NCBI RefSeq assembly: GCF_002878395.1
Contig: NC_061122.1
Span: 75,535,294 to 75,599,293, forward strand
Source of the DNA: Capsicum annuum
Taxonomy: Eukaryota > Streptophyta > Magnoliopsida > Solanales > Solanaceae
Reading direction: 5' to 3'
Length of the DNA: 64,000 nt
The notes under the pieces were generated by a model. The model had not been told where the DNA came from and ran no database searches. It saw nothing but the letters and a program-made list of their open reading frames with translations. How positions within the stretch are numbered: the stretch's first letter is position 1; each line of letters starts with the position of its first letter. This document shows positions 36,958-48,990 of this stretch, piece by piece. The position numbers and the translations under genes were made by a program.

Positions 36958-38386
36958 TGTTCATGAGTGGTGTTTTTTCCACTCATTCTCACTAAACATT
37001 TGTGCAGATTAACTTGTTTTGAATAAATGAATGAGACATATTGGTGATAATATGCACTAATATCCATTCTTTTCTAGCATAGAATTGAGGAGATCAAAAG
37101 ATATGGATTCGAGCTGAAAATGATAAAAAGGGAGCAAAGAAGAGTACAGCAAAAGACCTGGACTACATCAGCCTCCGTTACCACGACCGTGATCCTCAAT
37201 TCGCGGTCGCGGTAAGTCTAGATGGTCAGCACAATGCAGTCATGGCACACTACTTTGGTCACGTGGACACGGTCATGGCTTGTCTTGCGCTGTTGTGGCG
37301 TAGCGTAAATATGCCCTGAGGCAGATCTGTAAAAGAACTTCGATAAATCCCACACCATATTTAAGAAAAAACACTTTCTTCTTTGCGTATTTCTTACCTC
37401 ATAAGAATTATTTATTTGAATGAAGAAAACTCTAATAGGGAAAGTGTGCAACTACTCTTAGAGGCTTAAATTCTTTGTTATTTTGGGAAGAATGAATGTT
37501 TTTGATAATCCTCACAGTATATAACTCTTTACTCTCTTCATGAGTAGCTAATTAATTTAGTCTTCAGATTATGTTGAACTAAAGAGTAATTGTGTGTGGC
37601 TATTGTTGTGTTTGCATGTTTGTTAGTTGTAGAATATGGATTCCACTATTTCTTCAGCTTATTAGTTGGAATTTGATAGTTGAAAACCACAAATCTCCAA
37701 ATGGGTTTGATGGGTGAAAACCCCAAACTCTAGAAACCCTTTGTAATCCTTGAAAGAGGGACTAAGGTGAACTTGAGGTAACACATAACATTCTTGGAAG
37801 AGGATTATAGGGGAACAAAGTGATGGTGGACAATTAAGTCCATGGTTTACTACCTTTTGCAATCTTTGAAATAAGTGTGATTAAAGAAAATGCCATGTCA
37901 AGAGAATAATCCTAGATATACAGATGCTTGAGTGAGGTTTTGGGTAATTACAAATTGAACACTTGTTAGGTGCTCAAAAGAGACAATGAGTGAAATGATT
38001 GTTGTTTTATCGAAAGATTGGCTACAATGACTTTAAACCTAGACTATCTTTTGAAAAACAAGTATGATTCATGCCAAACCATCATTAACCCACACACTTT
38101 ACCTTTAAGTAGACATAATCCTAAGACCCTCTCTATTATTAATCTTAAATCAAAAGTCCTATATTCGTTTTTTGTTAGTTGACAAACTATCTCCAAATAA
38201 AAATTCCCCCAATTTTATTTTATATGTCTTCTTTATTATCATTCTAGGTAAACCCATAGTAACTAGGGCACCCATAAGATTTGAAGCTTATAATTCACTC
38301 TATGTGGATTCAACCCCAGCTCTAGTTGGATTGTTTGACAACGATTGCCTCACCCTTCAATCATGGGGGTGAGTTGAGCGTTATCA
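36958..38386 (+). repeat. 3' LTR of the pol-less element
   Basis: 1429 bp, starting TGTTCATGAG and ending GTTATCA. The word block at about 37165-37310 contains CGCGGTCGCGGT. A TATA-like ATATTTAAG lies at 37358-37366. Confidence 0.85.
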
Positions 38387-39075
38387 CCCATATACCTAAT
38401 TTTAATGATTTTTTGAATGCGAAATTCGATTTGGAGCCTTGGGAGGTAAATTCTTTGTAGAAACCCTTGCTTGGTGCTCTTAAGGACTTGGGAGAAAAAG
38501 GATCGTGTATTTTGTGTCATTTGGGATATGGAATGATAAAATCATGATTATATATCAGTGATTTGATATTTTAAGGAAGAAATGACTTGTTTAGCTTTGA
38601 AAACACGAAGAGAAACATAGGTTTTAGCATTCGTGCATAAGGTCTATGACACGCTGCCTAATGGAGCATGAGGTCCATTCCATGTCCACTTTGTGAACCC
38701 TCACTGGTTCCTTACAAGAAATGGTCATAACTTTTTACTCGGGTAACGAATTAAGAAAAAATTGGATGTGTTGGAAAGTGGAAACTTTAATCTATATTTT
38801 AATGGGTCTAGATCTCAAAAATTTCATATATTCTAGAAGTTATATACATTCATCGTTGACCCTAGTAGGATCGAATACTAAAATTTGGTTGAATCAAAAA
38901 CTCTTAACTCTACTTTGATCTAAGTGTTTCCTATGAACACTTTCACCTAATATGAACTTTTCACACTAGGCTAATGATAATTAAACTTATATTTACATTC
39001 AAATCATGGGATTATAGTGTTTTTACATGTAGGAACGACGCTTCAAATTCTAGTCCCAAAATGTGGGGTGTTACA
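38387..39075 (-). repeat. Minus-strand LTR, right part
   Basis: On the minus strand it begins TGTAACACCCC at 39075, a typical gypsy LTR start. A word-rich patch at about 38630-38700 (CTATGACACGCTGCC) sits inside. The sequence continues, past the nested element, at 28920 and leftward. Confidence 0.7.
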
Positions 39076-39086
39076 TTATTTCCCCT
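39076..39086 (-). promoter_or_regulatory. Polypurine tract on the minus strand
   Basis: The minus-strand reading is AGGGGAAATAA immediately before TGTAACACCCC, with the usual GAGGACGAATGATTAC phrase upstream. It shows that the LTR at 39075 is a 3' LTR and that its internal region lies to the right. Confidence 0.75.
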
Positions 39087-41559
39087 TGTAATCATTCGTC
39101 CTCAAATGATGTGTAGGGACTCATTGAAGCTTTAGAAGTACAGAATAGTGTATGTAACTTTATATTAGAAATTATCCCCCAATAAAACACGTTTAGGTAT
39201 CTAAAGAAAAGGGCTTCATGATATTACTAATTAGATTATGTAAGCACGAATCATGAAAATCAAAACTTACCGATATTTTACAAGGGGTATGCTCCACCTA
39301 TGGGAAAAGACAAATTGAATGAAAATCATTCTTACAAAGGGTCCGCTCCCCTATGAGAAAATCCAAACTAAACAAAATTTTACAACTTCGCATGGCACGC
39401 TACTTACCACAGAGGTTAACTTCCTTGCCTTGCCTCTTATCGCAGAGAGTAGCCTCTGTGACACGGAGTTATCACAGAGGCTTACTTCCTCAAAATCAAA
39501 AAATAGCCCTGAACCTCATTTGTAAATTGCAAAACTCTTCTGGGACACCTTATTAACAAACATGAACATATTTTAAATCAAAAATCAGTTTTTAGAATAT
39601 AGGAAGGACAAAAATAATATGTTGGAATTTTGAGGGTGTAACAAAATATGTGACGAATAGTTGACAACTAATCTAGAAACTTGTGGGGTATTACAATGTC
39701 TGAGCTGGAATACTAGGAAAACTGAGATCATACACTAAATACTTATGAACTGAACCATGACTACTTATCTGAATCGGAGACATGATGCATAGATTGCACT
39801 AAATTTGTAATTTAATGGATTCAAATAAATTACCTCATGGATTAGCCATACTCATGAAACTTTGGATACTAAGACTAGATGGAAAGATGGAAACTATAGT
39901 AGTTTATCAGTTTGATTGCTAAACTGAATTGCTGGCTATACAGACTGACTAATACTGATTGTTTATATTCAACTGGAGTATTTCTTCAACACTCTTTCTA
40001 AGAAATTCTAATAAAATTTGGGAGAAATTTTATTTGTGCGTGATCTGAATAAGATACCTAAATAATGAATCGCAACATGGCTACAACTCTATAACTTAGA
40101 CTATAGTCCTATAAAACATAAGCTAGGATAGAATTACTTTTCCTTGGGCAATGCAACTGCTAACTTTCACGCTTAGCCCCACTTCTCGTGGACTCCCTCT
40201 ACTATAATTTTTTTCTTAAATACTACCCTTAATTCGACGCCACTTCTAATCTTCCCATGATCATTGATAACTCATTCTACTATAGTCTGAGTTGAAGTAA
40301 ATTCTCTCACTATGTTCAAGCCTACCGAAAGTATCAAGGTACCACACATAACACCATAATTTTATTCTAAACCATGTATTCAACATCATATGTGTTTTCA
40401 CAGCTCTCATCTCAAGAATAATACTCCTTACCACTTCAACAACTAACTTCAAACTCTTACTTGGAATTCACTAATGCACAATGCATTTACCAATATATAT
40501 ATACTAACATGACATTCACGCCTATCATTATATCCACATATGAACATCTAGGCAACCAACCTACCTAGAAATTTTTCATATTCTTTAATACCTCTATCAA
40601 TAACAACATTCTTGCACTATTATGAATAAGAAACCTAAGAATTTTCAACTAACTATGGCATATACCAAAAACATTACCTCAATTGTCCTTCACACTTATA
40701 GACTTAGATAAAAAAAAAGCATTGAACAATCTTTTCCTAATTGAAACATTTACTCTCTCCTATCTAAGCCATTATTTATCAATTTGTATCACCACTATTT
40801 TTACATAACTAGATGTTACTAAAAGATAAGAACATGAGATCCCAAAGAATGAAAGAATACGACGCATAACTTTAACACTTAATAGAGGCCTGAGGAATAG
40901 AGTGTCAAAGGCATGGATTCAATAAACAGATCTAATCTTAGGACATACATGCCATAATTAAAATTTTCACTGGTCATTAAGGGTGTACCATGAGTTTGAA
41001 AAACAGTGCATACCGTGGAAACATGACTACATGAGTCAAGAGCTGCATGGCCTACATTTGGATTTCATAAATTAATGAAATTGGAGTCATGATTGTCAGT
41101 GAACTGCTACTCATTATACTAGGAACTGGGAGCACGTATGATTCTATATAAATTACATAAATATGACCGATGATCATAGAGCTTACTTGTAAGGCATGAG
41201 CAGATGTCATAATGAATGAAGTAATAATTTAATTGTACCAAGATAGGAATGATTCGGTTATTTTCTTCCCCTAATTTTGTTGTAGAACTCACTAGTATCA
41301 CTACTAGAATTAGAGAGACTGACTTGGTTCATTGTTCTATATTCTTCCCCATATAATTAAGCCATCATTATAACTATGATGACCCTATAAATAAACTCTA
41401 AACTAATCACCAGCCACTCTACTCTAGAGTCTGTGATATAACAATACACATAAATATTAATCTCACCCAGAAAGACTATATCTTAAAGTGTAAAACCCAC
41501 TGCATGTACTTTCTTCTTAGATAGAAAATTTAAATTTCTATAGCTCAATATTCATGTCA
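39087..41559 (-). other. Non-coding internal region of a minus-strand element
   Basis: I see no gag or pol wording on either strand. A cluster of CACAGAGG-type words lies at about 39395-39490 (CTTACCACAGAGGTTAACTT and variants). The rest is AT-rich sequence with CTGAACTGA-like words near 39700-39960, seen in the 3' untranslated part of gypsy elements. The integrase end of this element is not in the window. Confidence 0.4.
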
Positions 41560-42299
41560 CAAATTGTTGCTTTTTATTAATTACAACAAACCCCTCATTT
41601 ACTTTCCTGCATTTCTAGACACTTCATCCAGTTTAAGATACGATTTTGACCTATTCCCTAGGGGATCGACCCAAATCTAGTTAGGTTACTATAATTTGAC
41701 AATGACCGTGTTGTCTCTTCAAGAAGGTCATAGTTTGGGCAACATCAAATTTTATTATTGTTGTTAGGGAATGATATTGCGGAGTTATTGTTTAAAGTTG
41801 TAGATGCAATTGGGTTTTATTTTTCTATTCCTCTTGAGGCATACACCGGTGTATACCTTGCACTAGTAGGTAAGGAAATCCCTACTCCCACTTCATCCTT
41901 GACGAGACTGAATCCTACAACCAAATTTTAAGATGTTTGAACATGAACGTGAAGGTATTCTTGAGGGGATTTAGGATAATCCTACTAGCTATCCTCCTAC
42001 TCTTCCTGGGATAGTTCAGGAGATGATTGATCAAACTACTGATTAAATTTTAGCAGAGGCAACTATTTCTAATAAGAGATAATGAACGTCATATAGCACC
42101 TGAGGCTGAGCTAGTGAGGTATTGATAATGAATAGATCATCGAGTAGAACGCAATAGAAACAGGGATAGAGTTATAAGAGGTAGAGCTCAAGCACTCCCA
42201 ACCTATTAGTACTTCGAACAATATGATGGTCTGGAGGAGAATTTATGATATGTTGAGACTATCAAGAGAGTATCTAGCATTAATCTATTATTTCCACTG
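41560..42299 (+). mobile_element. Athila-like 5' LTR end, PBS and gag remnant
   Basis: A plus-strand fragment ends its LTR at 41744 with GGGCAACA, the same end as the LTR at 6703, after GGGATCGACCC. A degenerate Asp-tRNA-type PBS follows. Gag-like words follow at about 41930-42299 (FEHEREGILEGI, ARG-rich repeats, YFEQYDGLEEN), ending where the next LTR begins at 42300. The start of homology near 41560 is approximate. Confidence 0.6.
41753..41770 (+). promoter_or_regulatory. Degenerate Asp-tRNA primer binding site
   Basis: TATTATTGTTGTTAGGGA aligns with TGGCGCCGTTGCCGGGGA. All but one of the differences are C to T or G to A changes. Position right after an LTR end supports the call despite low identity. 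Confidence 0.55.
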
Positions 42300-43198
42300 T
42301 GTCATGACCCAATTCAAGAATAGTGATGGCACCTACTAAACTCACTAGTAGGTGAGCCAACACTGCAACCCGGAGCAAAGGCAACGGGTTGCTTTAGTAG
42401 AAATTCATGACAAGGGACACAACAGTTGAAAAGTATAATACAAAACTATATTCTACAAGAGACAATAAACTATAGATACCGATTCCCTATGACCTGGTAG
42501 TATTAGTACAAGAGAATCTAAGTCCATTAATTGGAAATACAACTCAAAGTCTAAATAGTCTTATACATTTACCTCAAATAATAAAGAATGAACAATGATA
42601 GGAGTGAAATAGGTGAATCAAACTCAAAGAGCACACCCTATCTTAGGAAGATCAACACAACGCAATCTGAACTTAGTTGCAACAACTAGTTCTCAGGTCT
42701 TTACCATAAAAGTACAGAAGTATAATAGGAGTACCAAAATAATAAATACTTTGTAGGCATCATTGATCAACTCCGGTAAAATATGATTTAAGGATGATGG
42801 AAAGCATGATAATATATCTAAGTCAAGGTACAGAATTGAACATGAATAATATTCATAATCACTGTATAAAATCAATAACCATATAAAAACAAAACTACGA
42901 CATAACCAAACATCATGCGTTAATACCATTATATAAATATATGTTAAATAATGTAATACAAAGTGTAAAACACAACTAATACAACGACAATAACTATAAG
43001 ACCAAGAAGATATACACATCCATTAAAGCATAAGTAAAACAACCCACCATGGTGTCCCATACCACTGGGAAGTGAACACAAGGAACAAAAAGTAAAACAC
43101 TCATGACAACATTCCATACAGTATGAGACTGCATGAAAAGATCAAACAATAAAGTAATTACACATATAACAAACTCCTCAATATCTGAGGTTCACCAC
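42300..43198 (-). repeat. Minus-strand LTR, left part
   Basis: It starts TGTCATGACCCAATTC on the plus strand, the usual terminal of a gypsy LTR read backwards. It ends at CAATATCTGAGGTTCACCAC, the reverse of the GGTGAGTCCTC-like LTR phrase. It appears to continue at 44848 after a nested Athila LTR and is itself inserted in the gag fragment on its left. Confidence 0.55.
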
Positions 43199-44847
43199 TG
43201 TTGCAACTCAGATGCACACACAAGTGCACATGATTGTACAAGTAATATAGTGATTTATACAGTCAGATATCGTTCCCAAGAGGACTAAGCAACTAAAAAT
43301 TTAACCAAATTTTAGTTTTAGGCAATGAGTATTAAGTGTGGTAAAGTATCAAGATTATTTTAAACTTGAGAATAAAAATATAATTTAATTAACTAGAAAT
43401 AAAAGTTTATGTCTAAAGCAAGGCAAGCAACGATTGTAAACAATAATAATAAGAATTTCGGGGTTGAGGCGTTTCAAAAAATCATACAAATCTCCATTCT
43501 TATAGTAGTCTAATTGGTTATCAGTTTGTTGGTTCGCAAGGTTTACATAATGATTCTTGTCTCCCGACCTCAAATCTTCTATCTATTGAATATTCCAGCT
43601 ACAACTCCCACAGAGATACAATAATCTTCTAGATTAATTAAGTACTCCTTTTGAAATTGAACAAAACAAGGCTTCTAGATATATCCTTATCCTAGATGCT
43701 AATTCAAACCCTTTATTTTATAAAAGGATAAGAGCCTTTCTCCTTAATTTCTTTGTCTTAATCTACCATTCTCCTCCCGAATTCATACAGAAATATAAAT
43801 TTATTCTAATGGCTGCCAAGCATAAAAATAGTAAGCTCATGAAATTAAGAACAACCCAGGTGATAATCCAAAAAGAAACTAATATAAAGAATATCAAAGA
43901 GTAATGATGTTCTTGGCCTAAATGCCAGAACAAGGGTATTTATCCACTCATGTTTGAATTAAACATCAAGAACAATTAATTAATCATACATAAAATTAGT
44001 ATTGAGGTAAATAAGTTCAAAAGAAATAAACAGAACCCTGAAAGAATGAAATCTCTACTTTTCCGCCGGTGTTATGCTTGCTAAAAGTGTTTGGAATTGT
44101 GCTCACATGTTCCTTTTATACTTGGGAAAATTTTACCAGATCTGAATCCTTGATGCGTTGTGTCGATAATCTCATCAACCAAGCAAATGCATGGCGTCAA
44201 CATCTCATTGATCCATTGGAATTACCATTAAAAATTAGACTAAGTCAAGTTCCTCACTATACGATGCGATACGTTGGCATCGCATCGTGTCACTGGAATA
44301 CGCCTCTCAAAATATGACTAAGTATCAAAACATTTTGCATTGACGTAACACGTTAACATTGCATCGATGTAGTAGAAGTTGCAAAAAAAATTTTTGCGAA
44401 GGAACAAATCTTACGCATCGATGTGCCGCATTGACATCACGTCGATGCACTGGAAGTTGCTCTTGAAATTTTTGCTCAGGTACACTTTTTACCAGTCAAC
44501 GCGATGCATCGAGATAGCTTTGTGTCACTGGATTTTTTCTCCATTTACTCTCTTACTTTCCATCAATCCTCAGCTCTATTTTTTTATCCGTACTCTCGTG
44601 CATCTAAAATGTTTTTGACTTTGATCAACATGGTCTTTGGCATCTTCATGATATGTATCCATTTTTCTTCCGAATCCATCAGAAATCTGTCGCGTATCTC
44701 TAATCACATCAGTTAGCCACAAAACATAATTTTGATCATAATTTAATATAATTAGCACAATGGTCATTCCCAAAACAAGTACAAGTAAGGGTAAATAACG
44801 GTGTTTGGACATATAAATACACCCAAGATCAACCACTTTTCACGTCA
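43199..44847 (-). repeat. Probable Athila solo LTR
   Basis: Read on the minus strand it runs from TGACGTGAAAAGTGG (44847) to GAGTTGCAACA (43199). Inside are the Athila LTR phrases AGTCCTCTTGGGAACGATAT and CACTTGTGTGTGCATCTGAG near the end. A block of GATGCATCG-like words lies at about 44150-44520. No PBS, gag or pol adjoins either side, and the LTR sequences on both flanks read as one interrupted LTR, so a solo LTR is the simplest reading. A clean target duplication was not found. Confidence 0.55.
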
Positions 44848-45704
44848 ATGATTTCTGCAATTCTCATCATAGGTCATTTACCCAGATTCATGATCATCAT
44901 CAATTACCACAATTGAATTTACATACATCAAGGTAATCAAAACAATAGTCATACAGACTTTTAGATATTAATGCCATTTTTAAAACCATAATTACTAGTT
45001 TCCAAATTTTAACTAAGCAAGGTCCATTAACTAGCATTCTTGTCTTCTAGAAAGAAAGTCATATAACCACTTTATATAGAAAACTAGTTATCACATAACC
45101 CATTTTACAATGCAAAATTCTATAATTTACCCATTTAGTCAAACCAAATACATTCACGAGGTGAACCCTTAATTTTACAAATGATTACACTTACCAATTA
45201 GTCTTAACCCAATGTTTTACATATTACACTTATATTTACTATTTAGCATCAACAAAAACCATGCCACTTAACAAGTGATTAATGGTAGAAAATTATAGAC
45301 AACTTTCAAATGATAACACCCTATCCCTAATGCACATACGACATATTCATGCAAGGGCCAAACAACACACATACACATGTATTTATATATACTTACCATA
45401 CCCAACATCACCATAACATCAATATCTCTTTCAAATTTATCGAGAATCATCATAACGTTAATATATCCGTTTGATTCATCGGGAATCATCACATCATAAA
45501 TATATCCTCTGGATTTAGTGGGCATCATCAATATATACTGTGGATTGACTGGGCATGACATATTTCGAACAAGGGCCTTAGGTTTTATCGAGACTATTCA
45601 TATGGTACCTAACGTAATTCTACGATGCCGTGGGACTTTAGGGCTCTCCGATTTAGCTAGGTACATATTTCCAGAATTCGTAATAGGAATCCGAAGTCCA
45701 CCCA
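44848..45704 (-). repeat. Minus-strand LTR, right part
   Basis: It continues the LTR at 42300-43198 (ATTTCTGCAATTCTCATCATAG near 44852 is the reverse of a mid-LTR phrase). It holds a short tandem repeat and ends where the large minus-strand element begins. No coding sequence is present. Confidence 0.5.
45406..45556. repeat. Four-copy degenerate tandem repeat, about 39 bp unit
   Basis: Units at 45406-45447, 45448-45486, 45487-45525 and 45526-45556 each begin CATCA and contain AATAT. Each ends near a GGATT/GATTC...GGGAAT or GGGCAT phrase. Lengths are 42, 39, 39 and 31. Confidence 0.75.
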
Positions 45705-48026
45705 GAATCAGAGACCACCCCCACTATCCAGATCAATCACAAAAACATACCCTAAGTCAGATGAATTTCAAAAATTTAACAAGATAGCATTTTGTACCAT
45801 TCCAGAATCTAGGGTAGGTCCATAACCATGACCTTCCCAGGTAAGTCCAACCATCCAATACTTAACCATTAACTATACTATAACAAAAACAATAACAAAG
45901 TAAGAGTCGATAATACAAAATTATGGAATAATCATAAATACCGTCCAATGGTATCAGCCCCAATACAAATGTTAATACAAAGGCTGACACTAATACCAAT
46001 ACCGCCTATTCCAACCCATAGTAGTTCCATAAAGCCTCTAATCAAAAGTGAAACAATATCCGATTGGTATATGCCCCAACCATAGAAAAAACCAATGTTT
46101 ATGAAATAACCATAGTATAAAAACATCCATGACATGAAATGAAGACTTTCATTCCCACCGAGCTAATCCCAAATTTGATCACTACTCAAGATGAGTAGAA
46201 TAGTTGGTTCCTACATCGCCTGGGGATACAACTGCTTGAAGATAGGTTAGCGGGTGAACGTTAACAAGTAGTTGGGATATGGATAAAATAATGCATTTAA
46301 ACAGAAGTAAACCAACCATATACATCCACAACTATATATTCATATATGTAACCATGCTGGGAAAGGGAATCGGGTTTAGCATAACTATTAAACCATTAAC
46401 CTAATATGTATATTTTAACTATCCTAGACGCACCATAGGCTATATGGGACTAGTATAACCCCCTAAATGGGCCCCGATATGTGTAGCCACACTAACTAGA
46501 GATACCATAGGAGAAGGGAATTCCCAAACACCTTTCACTCTCCATGATACATAAGTAAAAGTGTACTTAGGGGATTTACATATACCTTGTAATTATCAGA
46601 TATGGTCTCCACCTAATGTCGAAAAACATGAGTTTCCTGTGAGCGTTTGTTCGACTCACACCTTTTTGGTTAAGCCCCGCCATTATTGACCAATTAAAAC
46701 CATTACCACAGAACAAAACCACCATTCCATTTATTATTAACCAATGCTATAAGTAGTGGTATCGTCATACCATATACAGCTTGTAAGAAATATCCTTAGC
46801 CAATATTTCATAGAATAAGGGATTCCCATATACCCATAGAATATATTGTTAAGTTTACATAGGGGAATCACATGTACCCCTCAATTGATCATTATTATAT
46901 TTGCTAGGGGTATTACCTTTACCCCACAAGGCTTTTAATTAGAACAACCATAACTACCATGACCTTACCGTTTAACCATTCCAAACCATCTATACCATCT
47001 AGGGTTCCATTACTAAGTTATACAATGCATTAGTTTCAATGAAAATCCAATAATTTAACAAAAAACATTCTCAAAGGCATTTTATCAAACTTGTTGGGAG
47101 CATAGTATTTCCAAAGCCAAAACCAAGTACAAATTAACCATTCCCATTCAACCAAATGTTCAAACCACCAAAATAATATGAAAACTATAAGTAAAAGACA
47201 TTTGAAAATCATTACCAACCATTTTAATCAAAATCCCCATCATATAATTGAAAACTAAAAACGATACAACATTCATGCCAAGTAAATAATTTATAAAATA
47301 ATCCTTTAGTTGGAAATAACAATGAGGGAGAAGTAACATGCCTTATATTTTAAAGCAGATGAGAAGAAATCACCCCTACAAGCCTCAATTGACCACCTTA
47401 AAGGAAACTGTAGTTTTTGCTTAACCGAAGAACATGAGATATTTTGAGAGAGTTTAAAGTGTTTATGATTAAAGTATTAGGGTAAATAATATCCCTAGAT
47501 TTATGAAAGTCATGGGACGTTAAGAGTTAAGTGGGGAAATATCTAGATGACCCCCCACTTAATCTTTATATAAATCCCGCAGAAGGGTACGACTCCGCCA
47601 AACCACCATATCCTATCATACGAGTAGTAAGCACCATATGTACCCTAGGCCTCCTTTGTACCCTACAACATTGTCCAATATTTGACCACTAGGCCCTAAT
47701 AGTACCCAAGCATAACATACATACCCTTAACCCATACCTTAGGCATCATAAGGAGGGATTGACATTATTTAACATATGAGTTGAAATATATCACTGTACC
47801 CTATTTCACAACTCATGGTGATCCATTTGTGCTCAGAACCAAGTTAAGTTACTAAGTTTCATATTAAGTGAAGGAAAACCCAAACTTATGACCTGTCACC
47901 CACCATATGATCCATACCTAATTCCTACCCATTATGGAAAATTAAACACTTAGCTCTACGAATTGCTGGAAATTGGTGGACTAAACCCCAAGAAATTTCT
48001 AAGGACTAAAACCCATGATATTTTAG
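45705..48026 (-). repeat. 3' LTR of the minus-strand element
   Basis: About 2.3 kb. It aligns with 59561-61540 plus 63684-64000, for example CCATTATAACAAA-type runs, AGTTCCATAAAGCCTCTAA and GGCTATATGGG. Words like TACGACTC and ATACGAG occur at about 47585-47650. The left boundary is taken by alignment to the other copy. Confidence 0.8.
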
Positions 48027-48040
48027 TGTTCCACTCTAGC
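48027..48040 (-). promoter_or_regulatory. Polypurine tract region, minus strand
   Basis: The minus strand reads GCTAGAGTGGAACA just before the LTR and is preceded by TAGAGGATGAATAATG, the usual phrase. It is degenerate. Confidence 0.5.
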
Positions 48041-48189
48041 ATTATTCATCCTCTAATGACGCACTAGATAGTAAAAACATATATTACACCCTAAAATCTC
48101 TATTTCAAGCTTTAACTAAGTTAGAAACCAAGGATCCAAGGAAATCAAACTTCCTTTAACCAAGTTAGAAAATAAAGATGTGATTAAGA

Positions 48190-48807
48190 TCACATATCTT
48201 CTGCACGAATATCTAGAGTAGAAAATAAATATGAATACTTGGACTTTATGACCTTTTGCCCTTCCCAAGTAGCTTCTTTCACCTTATGGTTCTACCATAG
48301 AACCTTAACCAAAGCTATATCCTTGGTCTACAACCGACAAACCTACCAATCTAAGATGTCAATCGGGATCTCCTTGTAAGATAGAGAATTTGAGATACTC
48401 AATCTTTCTAATGAAGCAACTAATGAAGGATCACCTATACATATTCTCGACATAGAGACATGGAAAACCAAATCAATGGACCTCAAACTTGAAGGCCACT
48501 TCAATTCATATGCCACATAGCCAATCCTTCTTAGAATTATATAAGGACCAATATTTTAGGGACTGTGCTTCCCCTTTTTACCAAACCTTATTACTTCCTT
48601 CATGGGAGATATCTTTAAAAATACCCTATCCCTAACCTCAAAATCCAATTCATTGCACCTTACATCTGCATAGGACTTTTGGCAACTTTGGGCAGCTTTA
48701 ATCCTATCAAGAATCACCTTTACTTTCTCCATAGCCTGATAAACCAAATCTGAGGTAAACATATCCTTCTCACCCAACTCGAACCGCAAAATAAGAGATC
48801 TATACCT
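48190..48807 (-). pseudogene. Integrase C-terminal part, beyond the CACTA insertion
   Basis: Right to left it reads RYRSLILRFELGEKDMF (48810-48760), then VYQAMEKVKVILDRIKAAQ, SYADVRCNELDFEVRDRVFL and KISPMKEVIRFGKKGKHSP. Past a stop come traces of the GPY region and a chromodomain-like tail ending KSKYSYLFS at about 48225. It joins in order with the integrase core at 55290 across the CACTA element. Confidence 0.85.
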
Positions 48808-48831
48808 CACTACGGGAAATTACCCCTATAG
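48808..48831 (+). repeat. CACTA terminal inverted repeat, left
   Basis: CACTACGGGAAATTAC.., paired with the right end. Six mismatches in 24 positions. Confidence 0.8.
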
Positions 48832-48990
48832 TAATGAATTTTTTGGTAATGGTTAAGAAAGCATTGCAATAGATGGTCTATTACAATGGTTTCAAGTGTT
48901 TTCAAAAATAGTGGTTCTATTAGCTATAATTTAACAATATAACCATCGCTTTTGACACTAAGCATTGTAATAGATAAATAAAATGAGCTA
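48832..48990. repeat. CACTA left subterminal repeat region
   Basis: Words such as CATTGCAATAGATGG, CTATTACAATGG and CATTGTAATAG repeat in both orientations. Such words bind the transposase in known CACTA elements. Confidence 0.7.

Larger units (their letters stand above)
28921..38386 (+). mobile_element. Athila/Tat-like retrotransposon lacking RT, RNase H and integrase
   Basis: A structurally complete plus-strand element of about 9.47 kb has LTRs 28921-30354 and 36958-38386, a tRNA-Asp-type PBS, gag, protease, the post-pol motif, an env-like ORF and a polypurine tract. The direct step from protease to the post-pol motif within about 140 bases shows that RT, RNase H and integrase are absent. 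The flanks CTCAT (28916-28920) and CCCAT (38387-38391) match at four of five bases and fit a 5-bp target duplication. It was probably mobilised in trans by autonomous relatives. Confidence 0.85.

Noticed and set aside
42693..43019. 108-codon hydrophobic open stretch on the minus strand
   Set aside because: It is within LTR sequence and is Tyr/Leu/Ile-rich because of AT-rich composition; no membrane protein family recognised.
45406..45556. Regular spaced repeats as a possible CRISPR array
   Set aside because: Units abut without spacers, vary in sequence, and lie in a plant LTR.
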